NCBI RefSeq assembly: GCF_000276665.1
Contig: NW_004955484.1
Coordinates: 2,903,381-2,967,380 of the forward strand
Direction of reading: 5' to 3'
DNA: 64,000 nt
From: Chinchilla lanigera
Taxonomy: Eukaryota; Chordata; Mammalia; Rodentia; Chinchillidae
Both the position numbers and the translations under genes were made by a program. A model generated the notes under the pieces. That model worked only from the letters and a program-made list of their open reading frames with translations. It was not told where the DNA came from and did no database searches. Shown here piece by piece: positions 55,746 through 64,000 of the stretch. Each line of letters starts with the position of its first letter. The first letter of the stretch is position 1.

Positions 55746-55899
55746 GCTCGACCCGGTGCTGTACCGCAAGTGCCAGGGAGATGCTTCGCGGCTGTGCCAC
55801 ACCCACGGTTGGAACGAGACCAGCGAGCTCATGCCCCCCGGCGCCGTGTTCTCCTGTCTGTACCGACACGCCTACCGCACGGAGGAGCAGGGACGGAGG
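55746..55899 (+). CDS. GLG1: GLG1 exon 11
   Basis: It completes Lys558 and encodes human residues 559-609, from LDPVLYRKCQGDA to TEEQGRR. Cysteines 567, 575 and 595 fit a repeat, and the N-E-T sequon places N581. The acceptor is cttgcag, the donor gtatgc. The exon is GC- and CpG-rich compared with the flanking introns. From memory, differences from human are Phe586 to Leu and Gln589 to Pro. Confidence 0.98.
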
Positions 55900-56729
55900 G
55901 TATGCCGCAAAGCTGCCCGCTTACTTTCATTTGTTTTTCAGTCGTTTGCTCTGTAGTGTTCTGGTTTCTGTCATCCCAGCAAACTTCTTCAGTGTATTTG
56001 GTGGGGAGGGGATTGCACTGGAGTTGTTTCCCCAGCTTCTGCCCATCTGATTGTGTTTTCAGCAGGTGAGTGGAGGAGTATTTCCAGGATTAAGTTACTG
56101 AATCGGAATCCCAAGGACAGTTAAATTTTACTGTCTTTACTTAGCCTTAAAGATCCATTGGAAGTTTTAGCCAGGGTCCAGGTGGTTCTCTAGCCCTCTG
56201 CCCTTGACAGCTGGACCCGCATGCTCGTGTGGATGCGGCAGCTCTGGCAGAGTGCTACTTAGAGCAGAGACCTCTGTGCGCCGGCGTGTGGACATGGGTC
56301 TCTCCTGGTGCTGCCTTCGGATGTGATGTTAGCACGTGCTTGGCACTCCAGCAGCATCGGCCGCCTGCGTCCCCTGCCTTGCTGCTCGCCCTTGCTTTCT
56401 GAGAGACCCTGTCCCAAGGCAGAGCTGCGTTTGCCGCAGAAGGCAGCCCTGCTATTGCTTAGCGTTCGTTCACAAACAGCCCTGTGGGCTCAGTCGGAAG
56501 GGCTGAGTGGCTCGGACTCAGAAAGGGGAAACTCAAGTAGAAAAACGTTACGTTTTAGTTGCTGCAAGCCTAAACCAGTTTTTATTCTATGCAGGACACG
56601 TGGGACTTCAGTACATTTTTCTTCATGTAACGAGCCTGTCAGTAACCCTAGGGGCTCCCATTATTTCTGACATTTGGCTAGTCACAATAGTAGGGCGTTC
56701 CTTCTCTTATGAATGAAAAGAGGAATGGG

Positions 56730-56748
56730 ATATTTATTTATTTATTTA
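56730..56748 (+). repeat. (TTTA)n
   Basis: Four to five TTTA units. Confidence 0.85.
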
Positions 56749-56764
56749 TGTATTCGTGTATGTG

Positions 56765-57032
56765 TGGTACTAGGGATTAAACCCAGGGCCTTTGTCCTTT
56801 TCTTACTTTTTTATCTTTTTTTTTTTTTTTTTTTTAGTACGGGGAACCGAACTCACGACCTTGCGCTTGCCAGGCAGGCGCTTTGCCGCTGAGCTAAATC
56901 CCCAGCCCTACTTTTTTATCTTAAGACATAGTCTCATGAAGTTGCCCAGGCTGGGCTTGAACATGGCAGTTCTCCTACCTCAGCAACCCAGAAGGTTCAT
57001 ATTATGGGCATGTGCCAGAGGCCTGGGTGTGT
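56765..57032 (-). mobile_element. B1-dID composite interrupted by ID
   Basis: Old ID part (gtactagggattaaaccca) at 56765-56803 and B1 part at 56926-57032, with the young ID at 56818 inserted between. Confidence 0.75.
56818..56907 (-). mobile_element. Young ID-like SINE, nested
   Basis: agtacggggaaccgaactc ... gctaaatccccagccc. Target duplications tacttttttatctt lie at 56804 and 56908. Confidence 0.94.
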
Positions 57033-57039
57033 TAGCTTT

Positions 57040-57150
57040 TTTTATTTTCTTTTTGAGACAGGGTTCTGGCTAGCTTCAGACTCACAGCAATCCTTCTGCC
57101 TCAGCCTCCCAAGGGCTGGGATTACAGGCATGTGCCATCATGCCCGGCCT
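57040..57150 (-). mobile_element. B1 SINE, internal deletion
   Basis: tttttgagacagggttctgg ... gtgccatcatgcccggcc. Confidence 0.85.
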
Positions 57151-57174
57151 GCATTCACTTTTAAAAAAATTTAG

Positions 57175-57270
57175 GCCACATACACCTGTAATCCCAGCCC
57201 AGCTTGGCCAACTTAGGGGGCTGGGAATGCAGCTCAGTGCAGAGGCCCAGGATGAGGGTTGGGGGTTAAA
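57175..57270 (+). mobile_element. B1-dID composite, heavily deleted
   Basis: catacacctgtaatcccag, then gggggctgggaatgcagctc. Confidence 0.65.
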
Positions 57271-57315
57271 AAAATTTAGATGACATTCTCATAACATAAA
57301 ATTACCTTCTTTATT

Positions 57316-57393
57316 TTTTTGTATCAGGAATCGAGCTCAGGGCCTCCTGCTTGCCAAGCAAGCAACTGTGTTACTGAGCTACATCCCTGGCTC
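57316..57393 (-). mobile_element. ID-like SINE
   Basis: gtatcaggaatcgagctcag ... gagctacatccctggctc. Confidence 0.9.
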
Positions 57394-57980
57394 AAGTTAC
57401 CCGTTTTAAACGGAAGAAAGTCAGTGACGTTTGGTACATTCACAACATTGTGCAGTCACTGTCTCTGTGTAGTTTCAAAACCTTCCATGGCTCCAGAGGG
57501 AACCTCCCACCCACTAAGGTCAGGCCCACCCCCGCCTGCAGCTGTGCCCTGTTCAGGAGGAGAACCTGGGTCTGCAGTGACAGCTCTGTCATCGCTCTTC
57601 CAAAAAATGCCAGTTTTCCCCTTTTCTCACTCTTCATCCCATGTATTTGAAGAGTCTGGGCCTGACCATAGCTACTAGAACTGCGGCAGTGGCTCATCTG
57701 AATGAGGTCCCTTTGAACTCTGTGCTCCTGGACTAAGTGTGTGTTCTCCCCTGCATTGGCTCTAAGGTATCCGTGTGCGCAGAGTTACAAGTTAATTTTG
57801 TTAAACAGAAATTCTAACCAAATCTGCATGGATGCAGTTCACTTTCCTCAGGATATTCTCTGAAAAGTGTATCAGGAAATGCCAAATACAAGTATTGCAG
57901 TCCTGTAGATAGGGACTTCAGAAGATTTCTGGAACATTTAATTCTTATTCTGGAAGAAACCATGGCATAAAGTTTGTAAA

Positions 57981-58142
57981 ATTACATTGGTACCTGGTTC
58001 TACAGACTTAATTCTTTCCATGATTCTAGTCACAAACCAAAATTGGACGAGAACTGAATCTGGTTCAGCGGTTAGGTTTAATGTTGACCTTATGGGGAAA
58101 TTGATTCTGTTCTTGTCCAATTCAGTTTGGAACCAGAATTGT
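57981..58142. mobile_element. DNA transposon fossil with inverted-repeat core
   Basis: The arms 58021-58059 (with aattggacgagaactgaat) and 58104-58142 (with attctgttcttgtccaatt) are reverse complements at roughly 70-75 percent, with a loop of about 44 nt. The lead-in cattggtacctggttctac recalls Tigger-related repeats. Confidence 0.55.
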
Positions 58143-58280
58143 GAAAGAAGTTCATGGACCGAAGCACCGCTCTAAACTGCAGGGTTGTTCGTTAGTTCCC
58201 TGACAGCAGGTTTGCTCTGTCTGGAGTCTTCATGTTTGCTTTGTGACCTTTAAAGCCTTCTGCTGTTGTTTCCTGTCCAG

Positions 58281-58418
58281 CTCTCTCGGGAATGCAGAGC
58301 TGAGGTCCAAAGGATCCTGCACCAGCGAGCCATGGATGTGAAGCTGGACCCCGCCCTGCAGGATAAGTGCCTCATAGACCTGGGGAAGTGGTGTAGTGAG
58401 AAGACAGAGACCGGGCAG
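58281..58418 (+). CDS. GLG1: GLG1 exon 12
   Basis: It encodes 46 residues (human 610-655), from LSRECRAEVQ to SEKTETGQ. Cysteines 614, 639 and 647 give the first three cysteines of a repeat (spacing 25, then 8). The acceptor is tcctgtccag, the donor gtaagt, and both ends are phase 0. It is identical to the human sequence as I recall it. Confidence 0.98.
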
Positions 58419-58705
58419 GTAAGTGACGGGCATCTGGTCGCCTTCTGATGAGAGCAGTGCTTTGTGTAGGGCGCACAGTGATGTTTATCTCAGTGCTTCC
58501 TTCACAGATGTGGTTTGTTATATGGAGTGTTCTCTAGACAAAGTGCTTAGGAAAATATTCTTTGGTTTTATATGAAGAATAATTCACTTGAGGTTTCTGC
58601 TGAATGTTTTTTGTTGTTGTTGTTGTTATCCAGTAACTTGAATATTGTTTCATGTGTTGTAAGACATTGTAGAGTTTATCTCAAGCTGTTAAAAATGGTA
58701 GTGTA

Positions 58706-58788
58706 GGGCCGGGGATATAGCTCAGCAGCACAAGTACCTGCCTGGTAAGAGCAAGGTCCTGAGTTCACTGCCCGGTAGCCCCGCCCCC
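58706..58788 (+). mobile_element. ID-like SINE
   Basis: gggccggggatatagctcag ... ttcactgcccggtagcc. Target duplications aaatggtagtgta and aaatggtaatgta. Confidence 0.93.
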
Positions 58789-58898
58789 CAAATGGTAATG
58801 TACAAATGTGAATAGACACTTGCTTATAACATGGGTAAGTTTTGTTTCACCTGTAATAGGTAGTTTTTAAAAAAAAAAAAAAAATTATATTTTTTCAA

Positions 58899-59059
58899 GC
58901 TGGGCTTGGTGGTATGTGGCTTTAATGCCAGTACTTGAGAGGCTGAGGCAGAAGGATCACTGTGAATTCAAGGAGAACCTGGGTTACATATGGTAGTGAG
59001 TTCATGGCCAGCCTGAAATACATAGTGAGGCTCTGTCTCCAAAAAAAAAAAAAAAAAAA
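58899..59059 (+). mobile_element. B1 SINE, diverged
   Basis: aagctgggcttggtggtatg ... gaggctctgtctccaaaaaa. Confidence 0.88.
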
Positions 59060-59409
59060 GGAAAAAAAGAATAATTGCATTTTTCTTAAGGAGCTACTTT
59101 TTCTATTATGATTACTATGTTTTGTAAACATTTTCTGTCTTTATGTTGCCCCTTAGAAAGCTTAGCGCCAAAGGCCTGGCCTGCTTCTAAAACCTATATA
59201 AGACTTGATGGTAGACAGTTTTGTACTAGGCTTACTACGGGCTGCATGCTCCTTTCCTTAACATATTTTCTTTTTCTTTCCTCTTTTTCACTCACTTTTA
59301 ATTATTTCCTCCTGCCATTTTCTCCTTTTCATGCTTCTTGTAAGCCCCCTTAAGTCCTTTTGAGATAAGCAAAGTGTGAATTTATTCCTATGTACCTGTA
59401 TGCATGACT

Positions 59410-59525
59410 AGGGTGCACGCCTTAAAACGGCACTACGTACCCATAGTCGCAGCATTCAGGAGGAAGATCACTGTGAGCTCAAGGCCAGCCTGGAATACAT
59501 AGTGAGGGCCTGTCTCAAAAAACTA
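59410..59525 (+). mobile_element. B1 SINE, diverged
   Basis: gcattcaggaggaagatcac ... gagggcctgtctcaaaaa. Confidence 0.75.
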
Positions 59526-60211
59526 AACAAATAAAAAAACATACACAGAAGTTAACTTAGCTGGCCAAATTGAGTCTCAGAGAAGCATGTTGAATTCCTT
59601 CTCTAAAAGTCGAGTGTAATCCTGAGAAGGCATTTGCCCCATTTGTCATAGCCTGTGCGTTTAGGAAAGCACAGAGGAGTAGCGCCCGAGAATTACAGGC
59701 GTGCTGTGAATGGCTCTTCAGGATTGTGTGCCTGGTTTGGGGGACAGGAAGGGCAGGTACACAGCAGCAAGTTCCTTAGGAAGTCAGCAAGTCTTCCATC
59801 ATAAAGAAGGATAATGAGCTGTGATCATTAGCTACTCATTTAAAGCCACATGACACTAGGACGAGGCGTGAACTCGGGCTTCCAGGCTCCATTTGTACCA
59901 CGGAGTGTTGAAAAGTCACGTGTAGGAGCTGGAGCTTTTAAAGAAGTAACACGGCTGCCTACTACGTGTGCTGGGTGGAGGACTTTCTCTTTGAGCAGTC
60001 TGCTTCGAGAGCCTGCCGCAGTTCTGTTGGGCTTTTAGAAAATGCCTGTAGTCTGCTTTCTGCTGCCTCTGACCAGCAGAACAAAGGCTGTGTTCATACG
60101 GAATCCCAGGAAACAGTTTGCTGCATCCCTTGTGCACAGCAAACATCGAGAACGTGCCCCGGCTGCAGCCTGTCAGTGAGAAGCTAGGCTTGCCTAGGTG
60201 GGGTCGTGTTT

Positions 60212-60292
60212 TTTTGTTAGTACTAGAAATTGAACTCAGGACCTTGTGCTTGCCAGGCAGGCGCTCTGTCGCTGAGCTATATTTCCAGCCCC
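60212..60292 (-). mobile_element. ID-like SINE
   Basis: tagtactagaaattgaactc ... gagctatatttccagccc. Confidence 0.9.
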
Positions 60293-60379
60293 ATAAGCTT
60301 ACCTAGGAAAGAGGTCTGTGAATGAGATGTTTCCCTTAGCCATTTACTTATTATGCTTCCAAAAGTGTGGTGTTTTCTG

Positions 60380-60534
60380 CCCGACATGGTGGCACATACC
60401 TGTAATCCTAGCATTCGGGAGGCTGAGGCAGGAGGATCCTTGCAAGTTCGAGACTAGACTAGCCTGGGCTACAGAGTGAGCTCAAGGCCAGCGTGAACTG
60501 CACAGCAAGACCCTGTCTCAAAAAGAAAAAAAAA
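60380..60534 (+). mobile_element. B1 SINE, full length
   Basis: cccgacatggtggcacatac ... gtctcaaaaagaaaaaaaa, with a small agactagact duplication inside. Confidence 0.92.
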
Positions 60535-61040
60535 GTGCTATGTTTCCCCAGCCACTGCCCCATTCTGGCAGTTGTGTAATTCCTCTAACCTTTCTCCTTC
60601 CTTTTTATTCTAATCCTAAGTGGAGAGTGTCTTGCAGAAAGTCAGTAAGCAGAGTAAATAGCTGTTGATGTTCTTTGGGAAAGTGAGCTGGTGTTATATG
60701 TAAACCTCTAAACCTTGAAAAGAAGTAGCGGTAGGCTAAGGCTGCAGGGTTCCTCCAGCTCAAACAAAATAGCTTTTAAATAGCCAGACCCTAATATGCC
60801 CACTTGTTTTTGGAGTTTCCCTTACAGGATCCTGTTGCTACAGGCTGGGTTAGAATCGCAGTTCTGACTTGCAGAAGCTTTCAGCCCTGTGCCTATATTC
60901 TGGGCCCCCAGTCCCTATCTATTTTTCGCATAAAGAGTCTTAATATAATCCGTGTCTTTCCCTGTGACTGTGTTGCTCAGTTATCATTATCAAAATGCAG
61001 ATTTTAATTATCAAAGTACAGGTTAAAAGTGGAATGGCAA

Positions 61041-61122
61041 GCTGGGGCAGGAGGGTCATGGCGAGTTTGACGTCAGCCTGAATTACAGAGCAAGACCCTG
61101 TCTCAAAAAAAAAAAAAAAAAT
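61041..61122 (+). mobile_element. B1 SINE, 5'-truncated
   Basis: agctggggcaggagggtcat ... ccctgtctcaaaaaaaa, about 110 nt upstream of exon 13. Confidence 0.85.
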
Positions 61123-61233
61123 TGAAAGAAAAGAAAAGGAAGACCAGTGAGAGGCGATAGACGCTGGCGTCTGGGCTTCTGTCTTTCACTCACGCAGCTG
61201 ACGAGTGCCCCTTGCTTTCCTTTTTGCGTGCAG

Positions 61234-61320
61234 GAGCTCGAGTGCCTCCAAGACCATCTGGATGACTTGGCTGTGGAGTGCAGAGACATAGTGGGCAACC
61301 TCACCGAGCTGGAGTCAGAG
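61234..61320 (+). CDS. GLG1: GLG1 exon 13
   Basis: It encodes 29 residues (human 656-684), from ELECLQDHLDDLAVEC to NLTELESE. Cysteines 659 (CL context) and 671 complete one repeat and open the next. The N-L-T sequon matches N677. The acceptor is gcgtgcag; the donor gtacgc is weak. Both ends are phase 0. From memory, Val668 of human is Ala here. Confidence 0.97.
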
Positions 61321-61700
61321 GTACGCGGTGTGCAGCTCCCGGGAGGAGCGGGGTCTTCAGCAGCCGGGCCTTGGATGCTCCGTTCTATTTCTGCACTCTC
61401 GAGAGGTGGCTCCCCATCAGTCAGAAGAGGCTGCTCAGATTCTCCCCGTGCTTGTAAAGAAGGGTCCCAAGCAAGCATTCCTTAGCTCCGCGCAATCTGT
61501 GAGCCACTGCTGTGGACACCACTCCATACACTTAGCCTTTCGCCTCCTTCACAGGGTTATCGCAGTGGTTAGGCCTGTCTCCCCCTTGAGAAGAGATGAC
61601 CACTGCACCGCGAATCTCCAGATCACATCCAAGAGTGACCTGTGCAGTCCTTGTCGTTAGCTCTTTTAATTCAGATGTTTGGTAATGTTCATTTGTTTAC

Positions 61701-62283
61701 TGTTGGGTTAAATAACACTAGTTATTGCAGGCTGATCAGGCCCACAGTCTCCCAAGTGAGTGGATGGCAAAGGCGTAAATGAATGAGACAATTGAAATGA
61801 TTTCAGGGCTCCAGGAGGGTCTCACCCTCATACAGCTTGGATATTCTCTGGGTTTAGACAAAGACTTCTCTCAGCAGCCCGTATTTATTTGGTTTTCAAA
61901 CAAAGGAAAAGGATACTCAAAAAAACTCGGGAATCTAGCAGGACCTTGGGATAATTTTCCCAAGTAGTTAATTATGTCAGCCAGAAGAACTACCTTATCT
62001 TTAGGTTGGTATTTATTATAGGATGTGGAGACTGCAGTCTCCTTGTAGTTAATTGGGGTTGGAGCCAAACGTCCTCAGCTGTGGCCTTTTCTTGTCCTTT
62101 GAGGCATCACAGCTGCGCAGGCCTCAGCGGTGACCAGTGACTCACAGAGGTTTGCTTACTATGAATCCACTGCCGATCTTTAGACAAGGAGCCTAAGCCT
62201 TGGACAACTCACAAGTAAACGTGGAAAGCCAGTTGGTTACTATTAAGTCCTGCTCAGAGCCTCTTTGTAGTGGTCTCCCATCA
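61701..62283 (-). mobile_element. Solo LTR, copy 2, with 6-bp target duplication
   Basis: 583 bp with TG...CA ends (TGTTGGGTTAA ... TCCCATCA) between perfect GTTTAC duplications at 61695-61700 and 62284-62289. A 6-bp duplication fits class II (ERVK-like) integration. Read on the minus strand it has a TATA-like ctataataaatacc, then aaataaatacgggctgctg, so it is probably antisense to GLG1. No internal viral genes are present. Confidence 0.85.
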
Positions 62284-62547
62284 GTTTACTAGAATGAAGA
62301 CTGCTGGTTACGTATGGAAGATTGAGCACATGTGTCTCTTCCTGTTCCATTCTCAAAGCCACTAAAATATAGAAGGTGAGGTTTAAAACCCTCATAAACA
62401 TAGGCGTTATTCAGAAGTAAGTTATGACTGTGGCAAGGAGGCAGCTAAAAACGTTAAAGTTATCTTGTGGGGCAGGAAAATGAGGAATTGCTGTTTTTTC
62501 GTCATAAACCTTGTAGTACTACTTGAATTATTGGAATCTGCAAGATG

Positions 62548-62635
62548 GGCCTGGGGATATAGCTCATTGGCACGAGTGCCTGCCTGGCAAGTGCAAGGTC
62601 CTGAGTTCAATTCCCAGCACCAAAAAAAAAAAAAA
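62548..62635 (+). mobile_element. ID-like SINE
   Basis: gcctggggatatagctcatt ... gagttcaattcccagcacc plus poly-A. Confidence 0.93.
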
Positions 62636-63229
62636 GAATTGGCAAGATATAAGATTAATTTCTCTGTTAGTCACTCGCTTCCTAGTTTTCAGAAGCTTGT
62701 TGCTTCCTCTGATTCTCCGACCTCTCCTCTCGGTCCTCCCTGCGCTCGTGGCTCGGTGTGTCGCTGTCTCGTGGACGAGGCTCCTCAGGCAGCCGTGTGC
62801 CCGGGCCGCCTTGCTGAAGGCACGGGGCAGGTGCTCCCCAGAAGCGAGTGTCTTACCTGCTCGCAGCCAGTGACCTGGTCATGAACTTGTTACAAAGACA
62901 GACGTCAGTTGCCACTGTTTGCAGTTTGAATTACTTAATACTTCCAAAAATCCTTATATGCTCTAATATTATTGCTAAATACTTTACTTAATTCTGTCTC
63001 CTCTTTTATTGAGGCATAAGAGGAATCTGTCTTTAAGAAGTTTGCCTTTCAGAGTACAGTGGAGGCCCCCCTTCTGTGTATTCTGAGGCCGTCCAACTTA
63101 AATACGAGGGTAGCTTCCAAGTGTACATATTCGGATTTTCCCATCTGTGCTGCTAATGGAGGAGAAACTACTCCCTCCGAACCCCTGTCTCTTTGGAAGC
63201 AGAATGATGTGTATATTTATCTTCTACAG

Positions 63230-63292
63230 GATATTCAGATAGAAGCCTTGCTGATGAGAGCCTGTGAGCCCATCATTCAGAACTTTTGCCAC
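63230..63292 (+). CDS. GLG1: GLG1 exon 14
   Basis: It encodes 21 residues (human 685-705), from DIQIEALLMRAC to IIQNFCH. Cysteines 696 and 704 form the C-x7-C pair of a repeat, whose remaining cysteines must lie in exon 15 beyond the window. The acceptor is cttctacag, the donor gtaagt, and both ends are phase 0. It appears identical to human as I recall it. Confidence 0.97.
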
Positions 63293-63657
63293 GTAAGTAA
63301 TGTCTAGAGGAGCAGGCTTAGAGTTAAATGGGCTCTGTCCCCGAGGGTGTGTGATCATCTCTGTCTCCAGCCTCGTTCCTCCTAAGTGATGGTGGTCAGC
63401 TTTGTTCAGTAAAAGCTGGAGTTGTTACAAGACAGAGAGACAGGTCACTGCTGGGAAAGCTTTCTCTGTTAGCCTCTGCAGGTGGCAGGGGTGTGGGTAG
63501 CAGCCATACTTGAGATGCCCTTTATAAAAAAAGACGGCATAGAAGCCCCCAGTCGTGTGGCAGAGCTGCTTCCTAGGAACTGTTAGGAGTAACCCGGGAT
63601 TCCCCTTCCAGTGTATCGCTTACTCAGTGCACGTCCTAAAGTGTGAAACACATCCTG

Positions 63658-63692
63658 CAACAATTGAGCTCTGACCAACAATTGAGCTCTGC
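63658..63692 (+). repeat. Tandem duplication, period 18
   Basis: caacaattgagctctg occurs twice, 18 nt apart, directly before the 72-nt duplication. Confidence 0.85.
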
Positions 63693-63755
63693 AACAACAG
63701 CTCTGCTGTTGGCATCACATAAGGGCAGTGAGTAAAAGCCCTCAGAGTACAGATG

Positions 63756-63893
63756 CTTGTCTCCTGCAGCAACACTTGCTGTGTAAATTTTAGTCCAGTG
63801 AATTTACCTTTCCTTGTTTCTTTCTTTCTTGTCTCCTGCACCAACACTTGCTGTGTAAATTTTAGTCCAGTGAATTTACCTTTCCTTGTTTCT
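63756..63893 (+). repeat. Two-copy tandem duplication, period 72
   Basis: The block starting cttgtctcctgc at 63756 recurs at 63828 with one substitution (cagcaac to caccaac) over about 66 nt. The near-identity means it is recent. Confidence 0.9.
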
Positions 63894-64000
63894 CAGACTT
63901 AGTGTGAATCATTTATAATGTGTCATTTTTGTGATTGCTTCCAGAATCTGTCCTGTTCCTTTTTTCATGGTCTGAGGGACAGGTGTCATTTATTAATAGT

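Larger units (their letters stand above)
55900..58280 (+). other. GLG1: GLG1 intron 11
   Basis: Starts gtatgc and ends ttcctgtccag. The first 865 nt (55900-56764) carry no repeat I recognise and are moderately GC-rich around 56200-56520. A block of nested SINEs follows at 56765-57393. About 57394-57980 is unexplained, followed by an inverted-repeat DNA transposon fossil near 57981-58142. Confidence 0.9.
58419..61233 (+). other. GLG1: GLG1 intron 12
   Basis: Starts gtaagt and ends tttgcgtgcag. It carries ID and B1 copies and a short TTG repeat near 58612-58628. Stretches 58419-58692, 59060-59409, 59526-60211 and 60535-61040 hold nothing recognisable. A 5'-truncated B1 ends about 110 nt before exon 13. 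Confidence 0.9.
61321..63229 (+). other. GLG1: GLG1 intron 13
   Basis: Starts gtacgc and ends tatcttctacag. It contains an LTR with an intact 6-bp target duplication (61701-62283) and one ID element. The stretches 61321-61694, 62290-62547 and 62636-63229 show nothing else; the last is GC-rich around 62700-62860. Confidence 0.9.
1..64000 (+). other. GLG1: GLG1 gene, internal part (intron 1 to intron 14)
   Basis: Thirteen exons with consensus splice sites join in one frame into 559 codons of Golgi glycoprotein 1. The protein is a type I membrane sialoglycoprotein of the Golgi, also known as E-selectin ligand 1 and cysteine-rich FGF receptor, with a luminal part made of tandem Cys-rich repeats. 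The window lacks the signal peptide exon and the transmembrane and tail exons. There are no frameshifts or premature stops, so the locus looks intact. Residue numbers in the exon entries follow the human protein; they are anchored on its known glycosylation sites, recalled from memory, all four of which fall at the expected positions. Exon numbering assumes a single coding exon upstream. Confidence 0.97.
63293..64000 (+). other. GLG1: GLG1 intron 14, 5' portion
   Basis: Starts gtaagt and runs off the window. No SINE is seen. It holds an 18-bp tandem duplication near 63658 and a 72-bp-period tandem duplication at 63756-63893. The rest is unremarkable. Confidence 0.9.

Noticed and set aside
1..64000. 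CRISPR arrays, operons, riboswitches, bacterial or phage genes
   Set aside because: The window is a spliced mammalian gene with rodent SINEs; repeats are dispersed and not regularly spaced.

Overview
The window is mammalian nuclear DNA: large introns, GT-AG splice sites and very dense SINEs. It holds the middle of one gene, on the + strand: GLG1, which encodes Golgi glycoprotein 1 (also called MG-160, ESL-1 or CFR-1). I place 13 consecutive coding exons, which I number 2 to 14. They join in frame into 559 codons. These match human residues 147 to 705 without a length change, judged from the spacing of the four remembered N-glycosylation sites (N165, N210, N581, N677). Exon 1 (signal peptide and N-terminal low-complexity region) lies upstream of the window. 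The exons for the remaining luminal repeats, the transmembrane helix and the cytosolic tail lie downstream. No second gene is supported on either strand.

Layout: bases 1-26985 are the 3' part of a very long intron 1. Exon 2, a 33-nt microexon, is at 26986. Exons 3 and 4 are at 32.5 and 35.8 kb, exons 5-8 cluster at 42.9-46.5 kb, exons 9-11 lie at 51.4-55.9 kb, and exons 12-14 at 58.3, 61.2 and 63.2 kb. The exons encode tandem cysteine-rich GLG1 repeats of the Golgi lumen.

The introns carry roughly 125 short retroposons of three kinds. (1) B1 elements with a 29-bp internal tandem duplication and an A-rich tail starting AAAAAGAC(C)AAAA. (2) ID-like, tRNA-derived elements, some young with near-perfect target-site duplications. 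(3) Older B1-plus-ID composites of the B1-dID kind. B1 and ID point to a rodent. I saw no B2 or B4 and the B1 is not the muroid form, so I favour a non-muroid mouse-related rodent (kangaroo rat, pocket mouse or beaver type); that is a low-confidence inference. Older layers are a MaLR-type LTR, two copies of another LTR family (one with a perfect 6-bp target duplication), L2, MIR and L3 fossils, and several DNA transposons (MER5-like, Tigger/MER2-like, two short hAT-like).

The most useful second-look items are: an ID insertion 24 nt from exon 6 whose target duplication preserves a branch-point-like motif; a reverse-oriented retrocopy of an LTR-terminated transcript; a CpG-rich cluster in intron 1; a DR4-spaced trio of nuclear-receptor half-sites; and the in-frame microexon. 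I see no evidence for a previously undescribed multi-gene system here.
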